Shown here: piece by piece, positions 48,001 through 59,879 of the stretch
Position numbering within the stretch: the first letter of the stretch is position 1
Layout of the letters: each line of letters begins with the position of its first letter
Source: Stratiolaelaps scimitus
Taxonomy: Eukaryota > Arthropoda > Arachnida > Mesostigmata > Laelapidae
Reading direction: 5' to 3'
DNA: 64,000 nucleotides
Assembly: GCA_019614645.1 (NCBI GenBank)
Contig: JABWDB010000006.1
Location: 6,758,001-6,822,000 of the forward strand
Position numbers and translations under genes: made by a program
Notes under the pieces: model-generated
Databases searched by the model: none
The model's input: the letters and a program-made list of their open reading frames with translations, nothing else
What the model was told of the DNA's origin: nothing

Positions 48001-51000
48001 GTATAACTATAGTCAGCAACAATAGGCATAGCACACAGACCACATTCAAGTATAATAGCAACAAATCCCTATTGGCTGCCTGTTGAGCCAAACCCCAACT
48101 TTTATATTCAGCGATGTTGGATCGGAACCGTGAACGACGCCGTAGACCAGGATAGCAACAACACGGACTGTGTATTTCCGCTTGTCACAATTGTTTCATA
48201 GAAGCTCATAGAAGGAACCCTGCTGAGTACAGGGGCATGTTGTTTCCAGAACGTATCAACCGCATCGTTGCATGGACAGTTCATTTCGTGATACGGTAAA
48301 TCGTCCCGCTTTCACAAAATGGAATATACACGCTTTCAGGCAGAAAAGAACAACTTGCCCCGAACATCACATTCCCATAGGAATGAACAGCTGCAACAGG
48401 AAAGCGTCTATGTTTTGTTACGTAACGACCTAATCATGGAACAGCTACGACTAGAGAAACGCGAAAACACTGAGTGAGAGAGAGAGAGAGTTATGGTTCA
48501 AAACGTGCAGAGTCAGCAAGAGTGACTTATCAAGAGTCGAATGCGTTTAATTAATTTAATTTCAAATTCACATTCACTTAGAACGTGTATGCTGTTGACA
48601 CTGTCTACAGTCTTCTTAGTTCAATGCATCGAGTCGGCGTTCTCAAGACTTCTTGAATTTTGTCGTGTTAGAAACTCAACAACAGTATTAACAAACTCGT
48701 TATACATATAATGCATTCCTCATTGAGTTTTAAGACTCTCGGCACAGATATCCACTAAGCAATGCGCGTGGCGTATGCCTACGATGGGCATCAATGTTTT
48801 GAAATGTCCCTTATGCCCAATGCGCCCTCTGTGGCACTTGAATTAGCTCGGCTGATGCCAGAGGAAACTTCCCTGCCGTGTGACATAAAAGAGAGCTTAA
48901 GCATTGTAAAATTGCAGCTCCTTCAATAAACCAATAAACATTGACCTTTACCCTGATGTAGGCTCGAAAAGTGCCAAGAGATTCAGCAACAACTTATTAT
49001 AGATGCTGAGACGAAGTTCACTTGTTGATATTGAATTGATACCGATTACGGTAGCAATTAAAAATTATCCGCTATAACCGCTGTTTTTTTTTGCAGAAAT
49101 TATAGCGATCTCGGGCGCTGCCTTCCTTATCGTTCTGGTTCTTCTGGTGGTGCTTGCAACGTGGCTTCGTCGCAGGAAGAGACAGTTGTACGCGGATGAG
49201 AGCGAGGATGGCAAACGAGCCGTGGGTAGTTCGGCTAGCGCTCGGAAATGCTATGACAGCACCTCGCAGTCCCCTCGGTCTACCCGACCCAGGAGCAACA
49301 GCTGGAAGACGTGAGTCCGTTTATATAGTGATGAGCTGTTTAGTGCCGGAGACTTAATGCAGTTGTTTAAACATTATGGGGGTGTGAAGGCCACGGGCAC
49401 CGGGATCTGTGGACGCGATTCGTGGACATCGGTGAAGAATCTTTTAAGCGCTTGGAGGATGTGCACATTCATACGTACCCAGTCAGAAGCGTGAACCAAC
49501 CGGAGTGTCTGCTGGTCTTTCGCACCTTCAAGATATACTCTAATACTGTTGCCGCATTGCCTACCTGAATGTTGAGCGAACCCTTGCTCGGAAGAGATAA
49601 TAGCCTATCTATCTTTACAACGAGCCTTCTTAACCTCTCCAAAATATCGCTCCGTCAAATTCCGTGGCATAGCTCTGACCATCCCGACTTTGTCAAATTG
49701 GTCGGAGGTTAGTTGAGCTCAATCATGGTCGAGATCCCTATTTAAGCATCATATTGTTTGAGATTATTATTCTCGGTTACGGCGATTCGCAATAAGGCTT
49801 CAGTAAATGATGGACTAAGTTCGAGTCAAATTTGCGTGAAGTAAAGTTGAGTTCATTTTAAATTTGTTGGGCCGATTGCACGGAAACGAATAATAATCCC
49901 TCTTCACAATCTTTGTTCAACCCGGAATACGCTACCTGTGCAGTGAAGTCATAAACATTCAATTTCTTCAACTCTGTATAGGCCCGTAATACACCTTGTG
50001 TAAATGCAGACACGTTGGTTGAATCAAATCCAATTAGTTAAACTCAAAGTCCGCTTCTCATCTCAAGCATAACTTAAAGACGTTTCTCAGCAATTCTGCT
50101 ACAATTATGTTCTTATGGTTTAATCAGGAGACACACGTTACATCACTTTCTAATCAAGCTCAAAATGAACCGCGCCGTCAAATACGCTACACCAATTATG
50201 AAAGGAAGCCAATCATTTAAAGTCAACCCGAACCTCCTGTGTATTCTTGGCTATCATCATATTTCGAGCCACCTTTGAATCGTATACTTCGGCAGAAATA
50301 ACTCTTTACAAATAGTCAGAAGGGCTACAACGGATTAAATACCTGACGTTGGGAACCATATTGATCAGTGCATACACACATCCATTTGTTAGATAGCAAT
50401 CGCCTCTGTTTTGTTTTAGTGCTTTGTAAATCCGAGAGTCCTCATCTGTCTGAGTACGAATTTCGCCCCACGCGAACTCTATGAATTCGAATATGCGCTT
50501 AAAATAGGCCGATTTTAATATCACCCTGTGCTCAAGGACAAACAGGATAAGTCGTTAGTCTTGGTTAGGACACATATGACTCATTGATTTATTTTTGCTC
50601 AATCGTACTGGTATTCAGTTACACGTTTGCGCTATGTCATGCGTTCGCACAATATGCTTTTTGCTGCTCTTGTTGTGATTCTAACTGACTCGCAGCCCTT
50701 CTCAGTCTCGCAAGGAGCTTCTTGCTGGCCCCCCGACAGTTGGGGGATTCACGGAAAGCGGCAGAAATACGTCCGGAGCGCCGCTGTTCGACCCGGCCCA
50801 GCTGGAGAATATTCTCAAGAACTACAACATGTCGCTCCCCTCCTACCGAAGCAGGCTCGAATCAATCGAAGACGAAGGATCAAGGTCGGTGTTAATACTC
50901 AGACTATAGATACTGATATGAAGTGCACAAATGCCAAGGTTGCCTTGAAGAGAATGGAAATACGAACTATACTTCACTGTCTCTCTATTGTTCCTTTATC

Positions 51001-54000
51001 TCTTGTCTCAGTGACAGCTTGTGAAGTTGAAAAGTAATTACGTCTCGCGGCCAAAGATGCTCTGACCGTTGACTGAGTTCAAGCGAGGTTGAACTTTTTG
51101 ACGAGGCGTTTATGGGTGGTCCTGCTCTTAAATATACAGATGGTGCAGAGCCGTGTATTTAGCTAATGGTCGAAAGCTTGATACATCCCGACGGCATGTT
51201 ACAGCGGTTGCATAGTCTGTGGACGAACCTGCCGCTATTCTGAGATAGAGTCGCCACACATCCAGATAATGAGGATGCTTAGGTACAACGACCCTCATAG
51301 AGACCCACGTTGAAGTCAGCTTTTTTTTTAGCAAGAAAGCATCTAAAAATCGTGTTACAAATCAGTGTAGTTGAGTGAACAATTTTGATAAAATATGGAG
51401 ATCGAAGTCTAGGGTTGTTGTAGCGATTACCCCCAGGTCCCTGAAGAAGCTATTTATTTCGCTTGATAACGGTTTTGTTACTAGAGTAATCAGTATTATA
51501 CGAGCATAGGATATTTGGAGCATAGGATAGCGCATCATGGCACTTTAGAGGCCTCTCTATTGAGCATGATCTTTTTGTCAGGTCATACTTGTTTGTTATT
51601 TGCATGATTAATTTGTTCAGTAGCGATCAGGCCTAAATGTTAGCCATGTTTGTCACAGGTCCGAAGACGACGAAGCTCCCAGTCGCTACGAGGGACCAGG
51701 AAAGATCTCCTTACGGATCGCGTACAACTCGGAGGTTCTTCTGCTGCATGTCATCAACTGCAAAGGACTCCCCGCCCACTGTCTCTGGACCTCGCGAGGG
51801 CCTCAGTATTTCCGCAGGTACCGTCCTACCTACCCTTGCCGGGTCACTTATATCTTTGCCAGACTCAATTACCGCCATATCTGACGTGCCTCTTTTCTGC
51901 AGTAGACACACCGGTACTTTAGTGACGAAACACGAAAAACAAAAACTGTGCGCATCACTCTATCCATCTATTCACTCTGCTGTAGCAATTAGCATAACGA
52001 TCGTTGTTTTGGATTTCTTCTAGGAACCCGTTCGTGCGTGTCACGCTCTTGCCCGATACGGGTGACAAAAACGAAACATTCGAGACAAAGGAACGTCACA
52101 GGACCCTCAATCCCAAGTATGACGAGGCGTTTGAGTTCGCCATCGCTGCACATGAGCTACATGAACGAGCCATCAAGGTCGTCGTGTTCGACAAAGAAGA
52201 AGGTCGAAGCCCCAAGGTAAGGCAAACATAATGGCCTTATGATTCGTCGATCTGTGGAAAAATCACTCCCTAGAGATCTTCATTCAAAGTGAGTATAAAA
52301 CAGATTTAGTCATCTACCGCATAGTCACAAATATCCACAGATGGTTGGGATGGCAGTTCATCCTTTGGACGGAATAACACCTTGGGAGCCACAGGCAGCA
52401 GCCAGCGATGAGACTGGTATCATTGTCCTCGACCTGTCGCGACATGAGGGTGGATCGAAAGAGGAGCCTGAGGCGATGCAACGGCGGGGTTCTAGTCCCG
52501 GTGACGTCTCCGTCGGCCTGACGTGTAATCCACTTACCAGCCGTATACGTATTAACGTCCTTGAAATGAAAGGATTTCGCACTCCCAGAGATATTCGGCT
52601 GTCAGGTGAGACTTACGAATACGGCCAAGCCTAACCGAGATAAGATATCGTAGTAGGAAGACTAAATATCCAAGAAACCGAAATCGTGTTGACAGTATTT
52701 GTAATGTGCTCTGTAACCTGGTTTGGCTTGTCGCTGCCTGTGAACGCAATGCACCTGTTGAGCCAACAAACGTCGTCCAGGATACATATATCTATACATA
52801 TATATATATATACTATATTGGAAATTATTGCGTTCAATACGACAGACCTCATTCTGACTGAGCTACAGGTCCTAGCCACAAAAAATGCAAATACGTCTCT
52901 TAGCTAATGAACGACTATACAGCATTATGTCATTATTTTCTAGATCGAGAGTTCTAATGAGGAAAAGGGGCGGTACTTTATGGTAAATAAATAAACAAGA
53001 AAGAGATAAAATAAAAAAACAACAACAGAATAGCCACCTGCATTTAGATTTAGAGCACCTTTTGGGAGGAGCTAGAAAAAAGGCAAATCGGAGCCTCCTC
53101 GAAGCATCGAGTGGAAGCAAGCGAGGGCAGCGCCGATAAATTAAAAATAAAAATTAACCAAGGAAGTTGTACCAAGGGAATATAGGAGGGTCTGGCTCTG
53201 ATGATGTGCTATATGGTGAATAAACTGTCCCAGGGTTGTTGGCTGACCGTAGGGCATACACACTGTTTATTAATGTCTTGATGACAAAATATAGCTAACG
53301 CGAGGCTGCGAAGAGCCAAGTGTCTAACGATGAAAACGAGGCAATTGAACACAATATTATAACACTGCTCAATGTGGCTACTCCAACGTTCGATGTGCCA
53401 CCTGGGAAATCTAGCACCGTACCGCTAATCGTTTGTACATCTGGGACATATGTCGATACTTTTAAATTTGAGACACACTCGTAATACTTTTAAATTTAGC
53501 ACACAAGGTCAGTATTGCTGGCCACAACCGAGAGCGAATTGGCAGAATTTCGTGTATGAACGACGAGTTGATTTACCTCATCTCTGATTTTGCAGGTGCA
53601 TATGTGCGGGTGCAGTTGTACCACGGGCACCACCTGCTGAAGACAAAAACAACGAATGTCTACCGTATCCCGAGAGATGTATCTGACGAGGTGACCGCTG
53701 AATAGTCAACAGACTCACAAACCGATTTTGTTTTTTTTTTTGTTGTATCGATGTGCACGAGAGCGCTCTAATCGGCTCAGCAGTTTTCTGCAAGGCTGAA
53801 TCCGAAGAAAGGCAGATCGATATCTTAAGGCTGAATTTCGCTACATTTTAACAGACGCTATCGCTATTAATGTAATATTAGTATAATGTAGATTGTATTA
53901 TAATGAAGAGCTTTCTGTTACCATTGGAATTACTGTTGGATCCGTATTTACAGGTGTCGATCTTTGAGTCGTTTAACTTTGGAATCCCTGGAAAGTTCTT

Positions 54001-56299
54001 TGATTCCGTATCGCTGTCGCTCACCATCGTTGCTGCGAAGACTCCACGGGAGAGTGTACCGTCGCGGGACCTAGTCCTCGGAAATATAATATTAGGTAAC
54101 CAGTGATGGTTTAATTATTTCTAATTATTAGAATACTGCTTATCATTGTTGCAAGTATCTCGATTATCAGACGACACTAAATGAAGCAGGTGTTCGCAAA
54201 TCGATTGTCTTATAAGAAGGGCATTTTGCCTCCTCTAAATAGGGAGATATGTTGATAGGAAGAGCTATTGATGTTGTTACGTTCTAAGTAGAGCCGTTGA
54301 AAGAGAAAGTGAATACCGTTCGCAGGGAAAACATTAACCACTACGTGGTCACCGCAAATGACGTGAAGATTGTAATGCCTATCAGCTCCGATGACGATCA
54401 TCGCGAACAACAGCGCTCTCTTCACATGTTCTTTCGCTGGTAGGCACAAATGGGCGTTGCGTTATCAACTCGCAATGTGCAGAGTGCTCCACCTGGCCGG
54501 TTGAAATGGGAGATTTGACTACCGTTTACGCATGGTTAGTCACACTGACTAAGCTTAATGCAGTAAAGGGTCTAGGGGCAAGATTTCCTCTTCACTGACA
54601 GTCAGTGAACATGTCAAATTTGTTGCCACCAAATGCTCTCTCGTACTTTGCCGCTGGATCCTAAGTTCGTTCGCCTTGAGATCTCCATCGTCTTACATAA
54701 CTGTATGGATCAATGGGAGTCGATGTCCAGATGATGGATTGTTCAACTGTGTACAACCTAGAGGTCGGTCTGGCTTGTTGTGATAGCTGGAATGATAGTT
54801 TACTCAGAGCGGATAAATCACCATTACATGTGGCGCATTGCTAGAAGACTGGACTGACAAGGTGTTCACTCTGTATTATAAGTAATCGAGATAATGATTC
54901 GCCTGCTCCCGCTGCGGTCATAAAAACTACAGATTAATAAGTGCGATGCCATAATCGACAACAATGTAAACATGAATAATAGTTTACACTCGCTACGAGG
55001 CAATGCATATTTATTACCTTCTTCGATGTAAATCAACAAATAAACAATGAAGAGTTCCGCTTAAAAAATATAAGACAAACGTAATAACAAAGCAGACACG
55101 CGTCGTCGTCCAGATTCGATGTAGCAGATAATAACGACCGCTTTCAACAGTTGATCACATGAGTTGAGCTGAATTGCCGAGAGGTCTCGCCTGAACATTT
55201 GGTCTCTGACGTGTACATCGTTGCCAGAATTATACACCATGCAACATCACAGACTCCCTTGCACAAACAACAACGACAACAGCGATAGGATACTGAATGG
55301 TATGTGCTGTGTCTTTAAAGCGGGATATTAGATATGTGCTTTCTCGTCGAATGTCACGGTCCTGGACCGCTGGGCCCACCACCAGCTGTTCTCACCGCTT
55401 CAAAGCAGATCTCCAAGCGCACCTTTTCCCTAATGGAGTTTGCTTTCCGAGGATTTGACAGGTGATGTGACCCATTGTATACGGCCCGCTTGGAATTGCT
55501 GTGAGTGACGTCACAGGGCTGTGCAGAACTTGTGAAGCAGGCATCTAGCTTTCTGAGCAATTCTATCGTGTGGGCATTTTGACAGGTCCACCCATGCGAC
55601 TGATTGTTGATGTAAATTATGGACACGAGTTGGTACAGCTACGACGTCATATTGGCTACCACAATAACAACAACAGGATAAGGGGCCCAATTAAATGGCC
55701 CTCTTTGCAAAACTGTAAACAGAACAGAAAACAGATAGATAAAAAGATAATATGCTCGGTAACTTTGCTATGTCGTTAATTTCCAAAAGCTAATGTATTC
55801 TTATTATTTCATTACCTGTACAACTGGCGTTTTTGAAACATCACTAAAATATGCTATCTCTTAAAAACATAGGTCATTTTTTAAGCCATCAATATAATTT
55901 CGTGATATATCATCTTGCCGGGAGCCAGCAGAACGATTTCTAGGAAGGTGCATCCTTAGGAACAAATGAGAACTCATTAAATCTCCCTTAATGCACCTTA
56001 CACTAGTGATTCGTATTGTGGTTGGCATCTAGCCCACGTTCGATGCCCCATCTATGTCGCGTTGTGAACGCTGCCGCTCGGTTTTCCGAAGCATATCGCT
56101 CAAATAGAAACTTTTTGCGTTGTTACGCGCGTTTGCAGGTCCGGCTATGTTCGCGCGAGGAGATGCCCTGATGCACTGGGAAGAAATGATGGCTTCGCCG
56201 GGAGCAATGATCGCGAAATGGCACCAGCTGGAGGATCCGTCCGGGTTCCGAGCAAAGCATCTCTTCAATCGAGGTCGCAGCAGATCCCTCGATTACTAA
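44957..56299 (+). CDS. Synaptotagmin-like protein with two degenerate C2 domains (9 exons)
   Basis: Coding exons are 44957-45038, 49097-49310, 50696-50884, 51659-51817, 52024-52216, 52341-52605, 53596-53690, 53954-54095 and 56139-56299. All introns are GT-AG, phases match, and the sum is exactly 1500 nt (499 residues and TAA). The ATG has A at -3 and an in-frame TGA three codons upstream. The protein has a short N-terminus (1-28), a transmembrane helix (about 29-51), a basic RRRKR patch (52-56), a linker, C2A (about 176-310) and C2B (about 333-480). HWEEM lies at 459-463 and WHQL at 474-477, the synaptotagmin C-terminal signature. Ca2+ ligands are mostly replaced: SDPY-type loops read RNPF in C2A and SGAY in C2B, and the second acidic loop of C2B is lost. 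By family it should act in vesicle or plasma-membrane trafficking without Ca2+ sensing. Syt14/16 or Syt12 are the closest matches by eye; orthology is not settled. Confidence 0.9.
45039..49096. other. Intron 1 of the synaptotagmin-like gene
   Basis: About 4.06 kb, mixed to AT-rich. It contains the SINE remnant at 48849-48955 and scattered open frames (45944-46228 and 46304-46573, +) with no splice or motif support. Confidence 0.7.
48849..48955 (+). mobile_element. SINE fragment (family A)
   Basis: Matches the head-body junction and tail of the element at 17808-17955 in sense orientation: GCCAGAGG, then GAGAGCTTAAGCATTGTAAA and CAATAAACCAATAAA. The head is internally deleted and the box B is lost. 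It carries two sense AATAAA-type signals inside intron 1. Confidence 0.65.
49097..49310 (+). CDS. Synaptotagmin-like exon 2 (transmembrane helix)
   Basis: The acceptor is CTGTTTTTTTTTGCAG and the donor AAGAC|GTGAGT (phase 2). It encodes residues 28-98: the membrane helix (AFLIVLVLLVVLATW core), the basic RRRKR stop-transfer patch and the start of a Ser/Arg-rich cytosolic linker. Confidence 0.9.
50696..50884 (+). CDS. Synaptotagmin-like exon 3 (linker)
   Basis: The acceptor is CTGACTCGCAG and the donor CAAG|GTCGGT (phase 2, a weaker donor). It encodes residues 99-161: hydrophilic linker including FDPAQLENILKNYNMSLPSY. No domain is recognised. Confidence 0.85.
51659..51817 (+). CDS. Synaptotagmin-like exon 4 (C2A first strands)
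   Basis: The acceptor is TTTGTCACAG and the donor CGCAG|GTACCG (phase 2). It encodes an acidic stretch and then the C2A opening, GKISLRIAYNSEVLLLHVIN. The loop that normally begins the Ca2+ site reads CLWTSRGPQYFR, with no aspartate. Confidence 0.9.
52024..52216 (+). CDS. Synaptotagmin-like exon 5 (C2A core)
   Basis: The acceptor is GGATTTCTTCTAG and the donor CCCAAG|GTAAGG (phase 0). It encodes NPFVRVTLLPD, the conserved RTLNPKYDEAFEF motif and the loop VVFDKEEGRSPK. That loop keeps one aspartate of the usual DxD...D set, and the second acidic position is glutamate. Confidence 0.95.
52341..52605 (+). CDS. Synaptotagmin-like exon 6 (C2A end, linker, C2B start)
   Basis: The acceptor is AATATCCACAG and the donor CTGTCAG|GTGAGA (phase 1). 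It encodes the last C2A strands (GIIVLDLSRH), a polar inter-domain linker and the C2B opening (GDVSVGLTCNPLTSRIRINV). Confidence 0.9.
53596..53690 (+). CDS. Synaptotagmin-like exon 7 (C2B)
   Basis: The acceptor is GATTTTGCAG and the donor GACGAG|GTGACC (phase 0). It encodes AYVRVQLYHGHHLLKTKTTN, where SDPYVKI is usual in Ca2+-binding C2B domains. The polybasic strand is reduced to LLKTKTT. Confidence 0.9.
53954..54095 (+). CDS. Synaptotagmin-like exon 8 (C2B)
   Basis: The acceptor is CCGTATTTACAG and the donor ATATTAG|GTAACC (phase 1). It encodes the strands VSIFESFNFGIPG and VSLSLTIVAAKTPRESVPSR. The aspartates of the third Ca2+ loop are missing. Confidence 0.9.
56139..56299 (+). CDS. Synaptotagmin-like exon 9 (C-terminus, stop)
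   Basis: The acceptor is GCGCGTTTGCAG. It encodes the end of C2B with MHWEEMMASPGAMIAKWHQL, a short basic tail (GRSRSLDY) and TAA at 56297-56299. The preceding intron is about 2.0 kb. Confidence 0.9.
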
Positions 56300-57318
56300 G
56301 CGCATCAGAGACCTGAACGAAATCGCGCAGCCAGTTACGTCTACTCTAGCATCTCGTCGACTGATTCTGCCAGCAGCTCAGTGTTTATGGATAAGCCTTG
56401 CTTGAGATCCTTTTTCTTTTCTTTTTTTTTATGGGGGGTTTTGGGAACGCGTAATGCGCATGCGTGACAGAACAGCCTCTTGCTTGAGATCTGTTTAGCA
56501 GCTAGGGTCGGCGCAGCTCGAAGATGTAGTCACCCATACTTTACAGTTCTTCTATACACATGCTTACAAAACTTAATAAGGAACATCTCATTTTATAGCT
56601 CTTTCGATGTGAAAGGCATGCAACAACTCGGACCAAAAGCTACTAGCTATGTTAATTAATTGAGGTCGGGATGGTTCCGTTGCAAACGAGAGAATAGAGT
56701 CTAGAAGATCGAACCCTGACTGGTGGCCGGTCAAACTGGTTCGCGCAGCTCACTGCTAAATGATATAAGATATCAGTCTCGGTTTGAATACGATTGTCTT
56801 AATATACACATACAATGTAAGTCTCGTTGAGGCTAAACTTCCTTTTTACTCGGATCGTCCGTTTGGATACCAACAAAATACCACTCATCCCTCAATGAGC
56901 TTTTTGCCGTATCTACGTTTGGGTTAGTATCTCGTTAACTTATGTATACAACGCAAACTATTAATTACTCGAACATAGTTATTTAAAATATGTGAAAAAT
57001 TAATTGAACCCATATTTACATTATACGATTATAGCGGCATAGTGAAGACACAAAAATAAGGTTAGTAATATTTTTACTAATGCACTCTGGTGAGTCACGT
57101 TGTTTACAGAAGAGGTTACAAGAGCTCTAAACCGGCCACCAACATATGGTATACAGCCACAGGATAATAATAATAATAATAATAATAATAATAGGAAGAA
57201 AACAAACGCATGGATGCTGCTACCACTGCAATATATTAATATAAATATAAAAGTCTTATGGGAATGAAAGTCGTGAGTTTAATACAGACTTTTTTTACCA
57301 CGCCAGTAGATCATCACA
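56300..57318 (+). other. 3' flank / presumed 3' UTR of the synaptotagmin-like gene
   Basis: No AATAAA lies close to the stop; the first clear one is near 57563, inside the relic at 57319-57786. The 13-bp direct repeat CTTGCTTGAGATC (56397 and 56479) flanks a T-rich run and a GCGCATGCG palindrome. An (AAT)n tract lies at 57164-57193. Confidence 0.35.
57164..57193. repeat. (AAT)n microsatellite
   Basis: About ten AAT units. Confidence 0.9.
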
Positions 57319-57786
57319 ATGAGCCTGCGATGGAAATTAGCTGTTGCTCTGGATGAGGCAAACTCAGTGACAATCGAGAACACAGAGATCAAGGACAAAA
57401 CTGCTTCGAATTTAAGTACCGATAAGGTGCTACACGGGTTACGTGTTGAATGGAGAACAAAGTAGAACCATTCCGGAAGCTTCGAAAGACGAATTAGAGG
57501 CAAATGTGGAAATAATTTCGGAATCTAATATCGGTGCTGTCGGTCTACGTGTAAAGCAGTTCAATAAAGTTTTCAATGCTGTGGCAGTTGAAACTATTGA
57601 TTCCAAGGCATTAACTGTTTGAAACCTCCCCCTAGTGTTGGTTATACAATAAGAAATATGCTGACATTTCTAAAATGCAATAGAAATCTTCGGTACTGTT
57701 TGGAAATTAGGATCTATATTTTATCTGAACTTCAACAAGAATGCTCTCTTAATGGCAAGGTTATGAAAGTTGTGCAACAAGAGTGA
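57319..57786 (+). pseudogene. Relic reading frame with compensating frameshifts
   Basis: Three successive open stretches tile the segment: 57319-57465 (ATG start, 48 residues), 57464-57622 (52 residues, shifted one base) and 57601-57786 (61 residues, back in the first frame). The first two read like ordinary protein despite AT-rich composition, for example SVTIENTEIKDKTASNLSTD and ISESNIGAVGLRVKQFNKVF. A one-base gain near 57463 and a one-base loss near 57600-57620 would explain the layout, giving about 156 codons in total. I recognise no family. It may be a retrocopy, a transposon or other insertion remnant, part of a 3' UTR that is open by chance, or an assembly error in a real small gene. 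Confidence 0.35.
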
Positions 57787-59865
57787 TCGATGAATGCGCT
57801 GTGCCTTGTCGAAACATATAAAAATTAATATAGCTAGCCTCTATTACTCACTTTGTAGAAGGTCTCTAGTCTCTATAATCATTGCGCAGTAAATATAGAT
57901 AGTATTAATATATAAAAAAGATACGATTTTATAGACAAACAACAACTATTTACAATAAGTCGGGGGCCTTCATTTAGTCTACAGTCAAACTTTTCGAGTC
58001 GATCGTCCAACCTACAGCAAAGGCCAAAATTTGGCGTTAGCCAGCAGAGCCCTCAGGATGAATTTTGAAAATATTACTACTTTGACCCCTTTACTTTGTA
58101 ACCTTTTTATTCACAAGGGGAACGAACACGCGCCTCAGATACATTCGAAAAATCGTGCTAGAAATTTTCCCTTTCTATCCGCTTATCTATTCGATGTATA
58201 ATGACCGTCGATTCGCTCTGGTGGTTTCTTGATGTAAGCGAATACGATTAATTATTACAGTTGCTGTTAAAACGATTAATTTTTGTTGATCAAACCTACA
58301 AGAGCTGCTAACACGATCACTCGCTCTAGGGCTCCGCGGGGATAAGCTCAGATAAATGTGTGTGAATATGGAGCAGCGTAACATATTGATTGTGTTTATC
58401 CAATTTTGTGTTGCTATGAGACACTATGATTCTGACACATATTGGAGCTAATAACTCTTGTAAGCTGTATTGAACTGGCCGCTGAGACTCTGAGGTTAGC
58501 AGCAGCACCGATGTCGGGCATATGGGTGCCCATTTGTGTCAGACAGTTTCCTTCGCAGCTTGAACAGGACGATCTACTGTGCCAATCTGTTTCACCGATT
58601 GTATTTACGGTATAGTGCAGGGAAGAGAGAAAAAAACAGCATTATCAGGTATTCCTATGTGAGCTGAGAAAACGATATAAATAATTAAAGAAAACTGATA
58701 TTCCGGAATGTTTTTTTAGATGTAAATTAATATAGGCGATGTGACTTATCTATATGAAACGAATCAAGTTGAAATGAAAAAAATATTAAAATAAGTAGTT
58801 GAGATTCCTACTTACCATTAGGACTGGATCTCATCAGCTTGGGGCATTGATTTGGATCTGATATGATATTACGTTGAACTTGAACTAGTGCCAAAGCATC
58901 AATCGCGATGCCATTCCAAATTAGGATTTCCCTGCAGTTGATCCCTGCTAAGTCTCGCTACTCACAAGTTGTTTGGAGGTGATACTTGCGTTAGCTCGAA
59001 CATGTTTTACGACCCGCAACAATTGCAGTTGTGTATTCAAGAATCATGCTTGCCTGGGACCCCGGCATTAGCCAAATTGAAAAAAAAGCGAAAAATGTAC
59101 AAATACCTCGCCGATACGATTGGCCTCTGAAGAGCTCAAACCGGTGAAATTCTGAACATCTAGTGATTAGAAATGGGTGAGGTGTCTACATAATTGTGTT
59201 TTTTTTAATCATTCCTCATACGACTTCCGAACATCGCGTCTGCCTGCGAACGCAAACCCGTATAGGTTTGGGCCATAAGATTCCCAACAGACCCTGAATC
59301 ATAACAGACAAAGAATCCTGCGTTGGTGTCATCAAAACATTGCGAGTGACGGACATCTTCGTATTTCGTTAGATGGATAATTGAGAACAATGATGTCAGC
59401 AGAACCGTTCTCTATGCCCAGCTTATAGCGTTTACCTACGTGTGTTAACCTAATGTATAACGCGATTGAATGATTCCTGTTACTTTTAATTGAATTGAGA
59501 ATGCAGCTTACTGATTAGAACTACTACAGGGTTGCACCAGGATTTCGTTCCCTCAGGGATTTAATCTTGTCCATTAACAAGGCAGTGACCTGCAACGATG
59601 TACGAGTGAATAATTCTCGATTTGATATTCTAAACATTTTCTAAATTCTGTTTATCCTCACTGGTCTGATTAATTTGCGGTATCCAGTTAAATTACCGCT
59701 TCTAGTAATTGTTGCTCTCCTATAACTTGGAATACTTGTTGTTCAACCATTCAGATAGCGAGCGCATGGTTCGATGTTCTAGATTTCGTGTTAGAATGTG
59801 AGGAGGTCTCTACGTACACTTTAGATCTGCAAAGTTCCTCCAGGGTATTGTCCGCCGACAGACTC

Positions 59866-59879
59866 GGGGGGGGGGGGGG
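59866..59879. repeat. G14 homopolymer
   Basis: Fourteen consecutive G. Confidence 0.85.

Noticed and set aside
50306..50524. 72-codon minus frame inside intron 2 of the synaptotagmin-like gene
   Set aside because: It reads reasonably but starts at a non-ATG codon, has no acceptor or family match, and its length is expected by chance.
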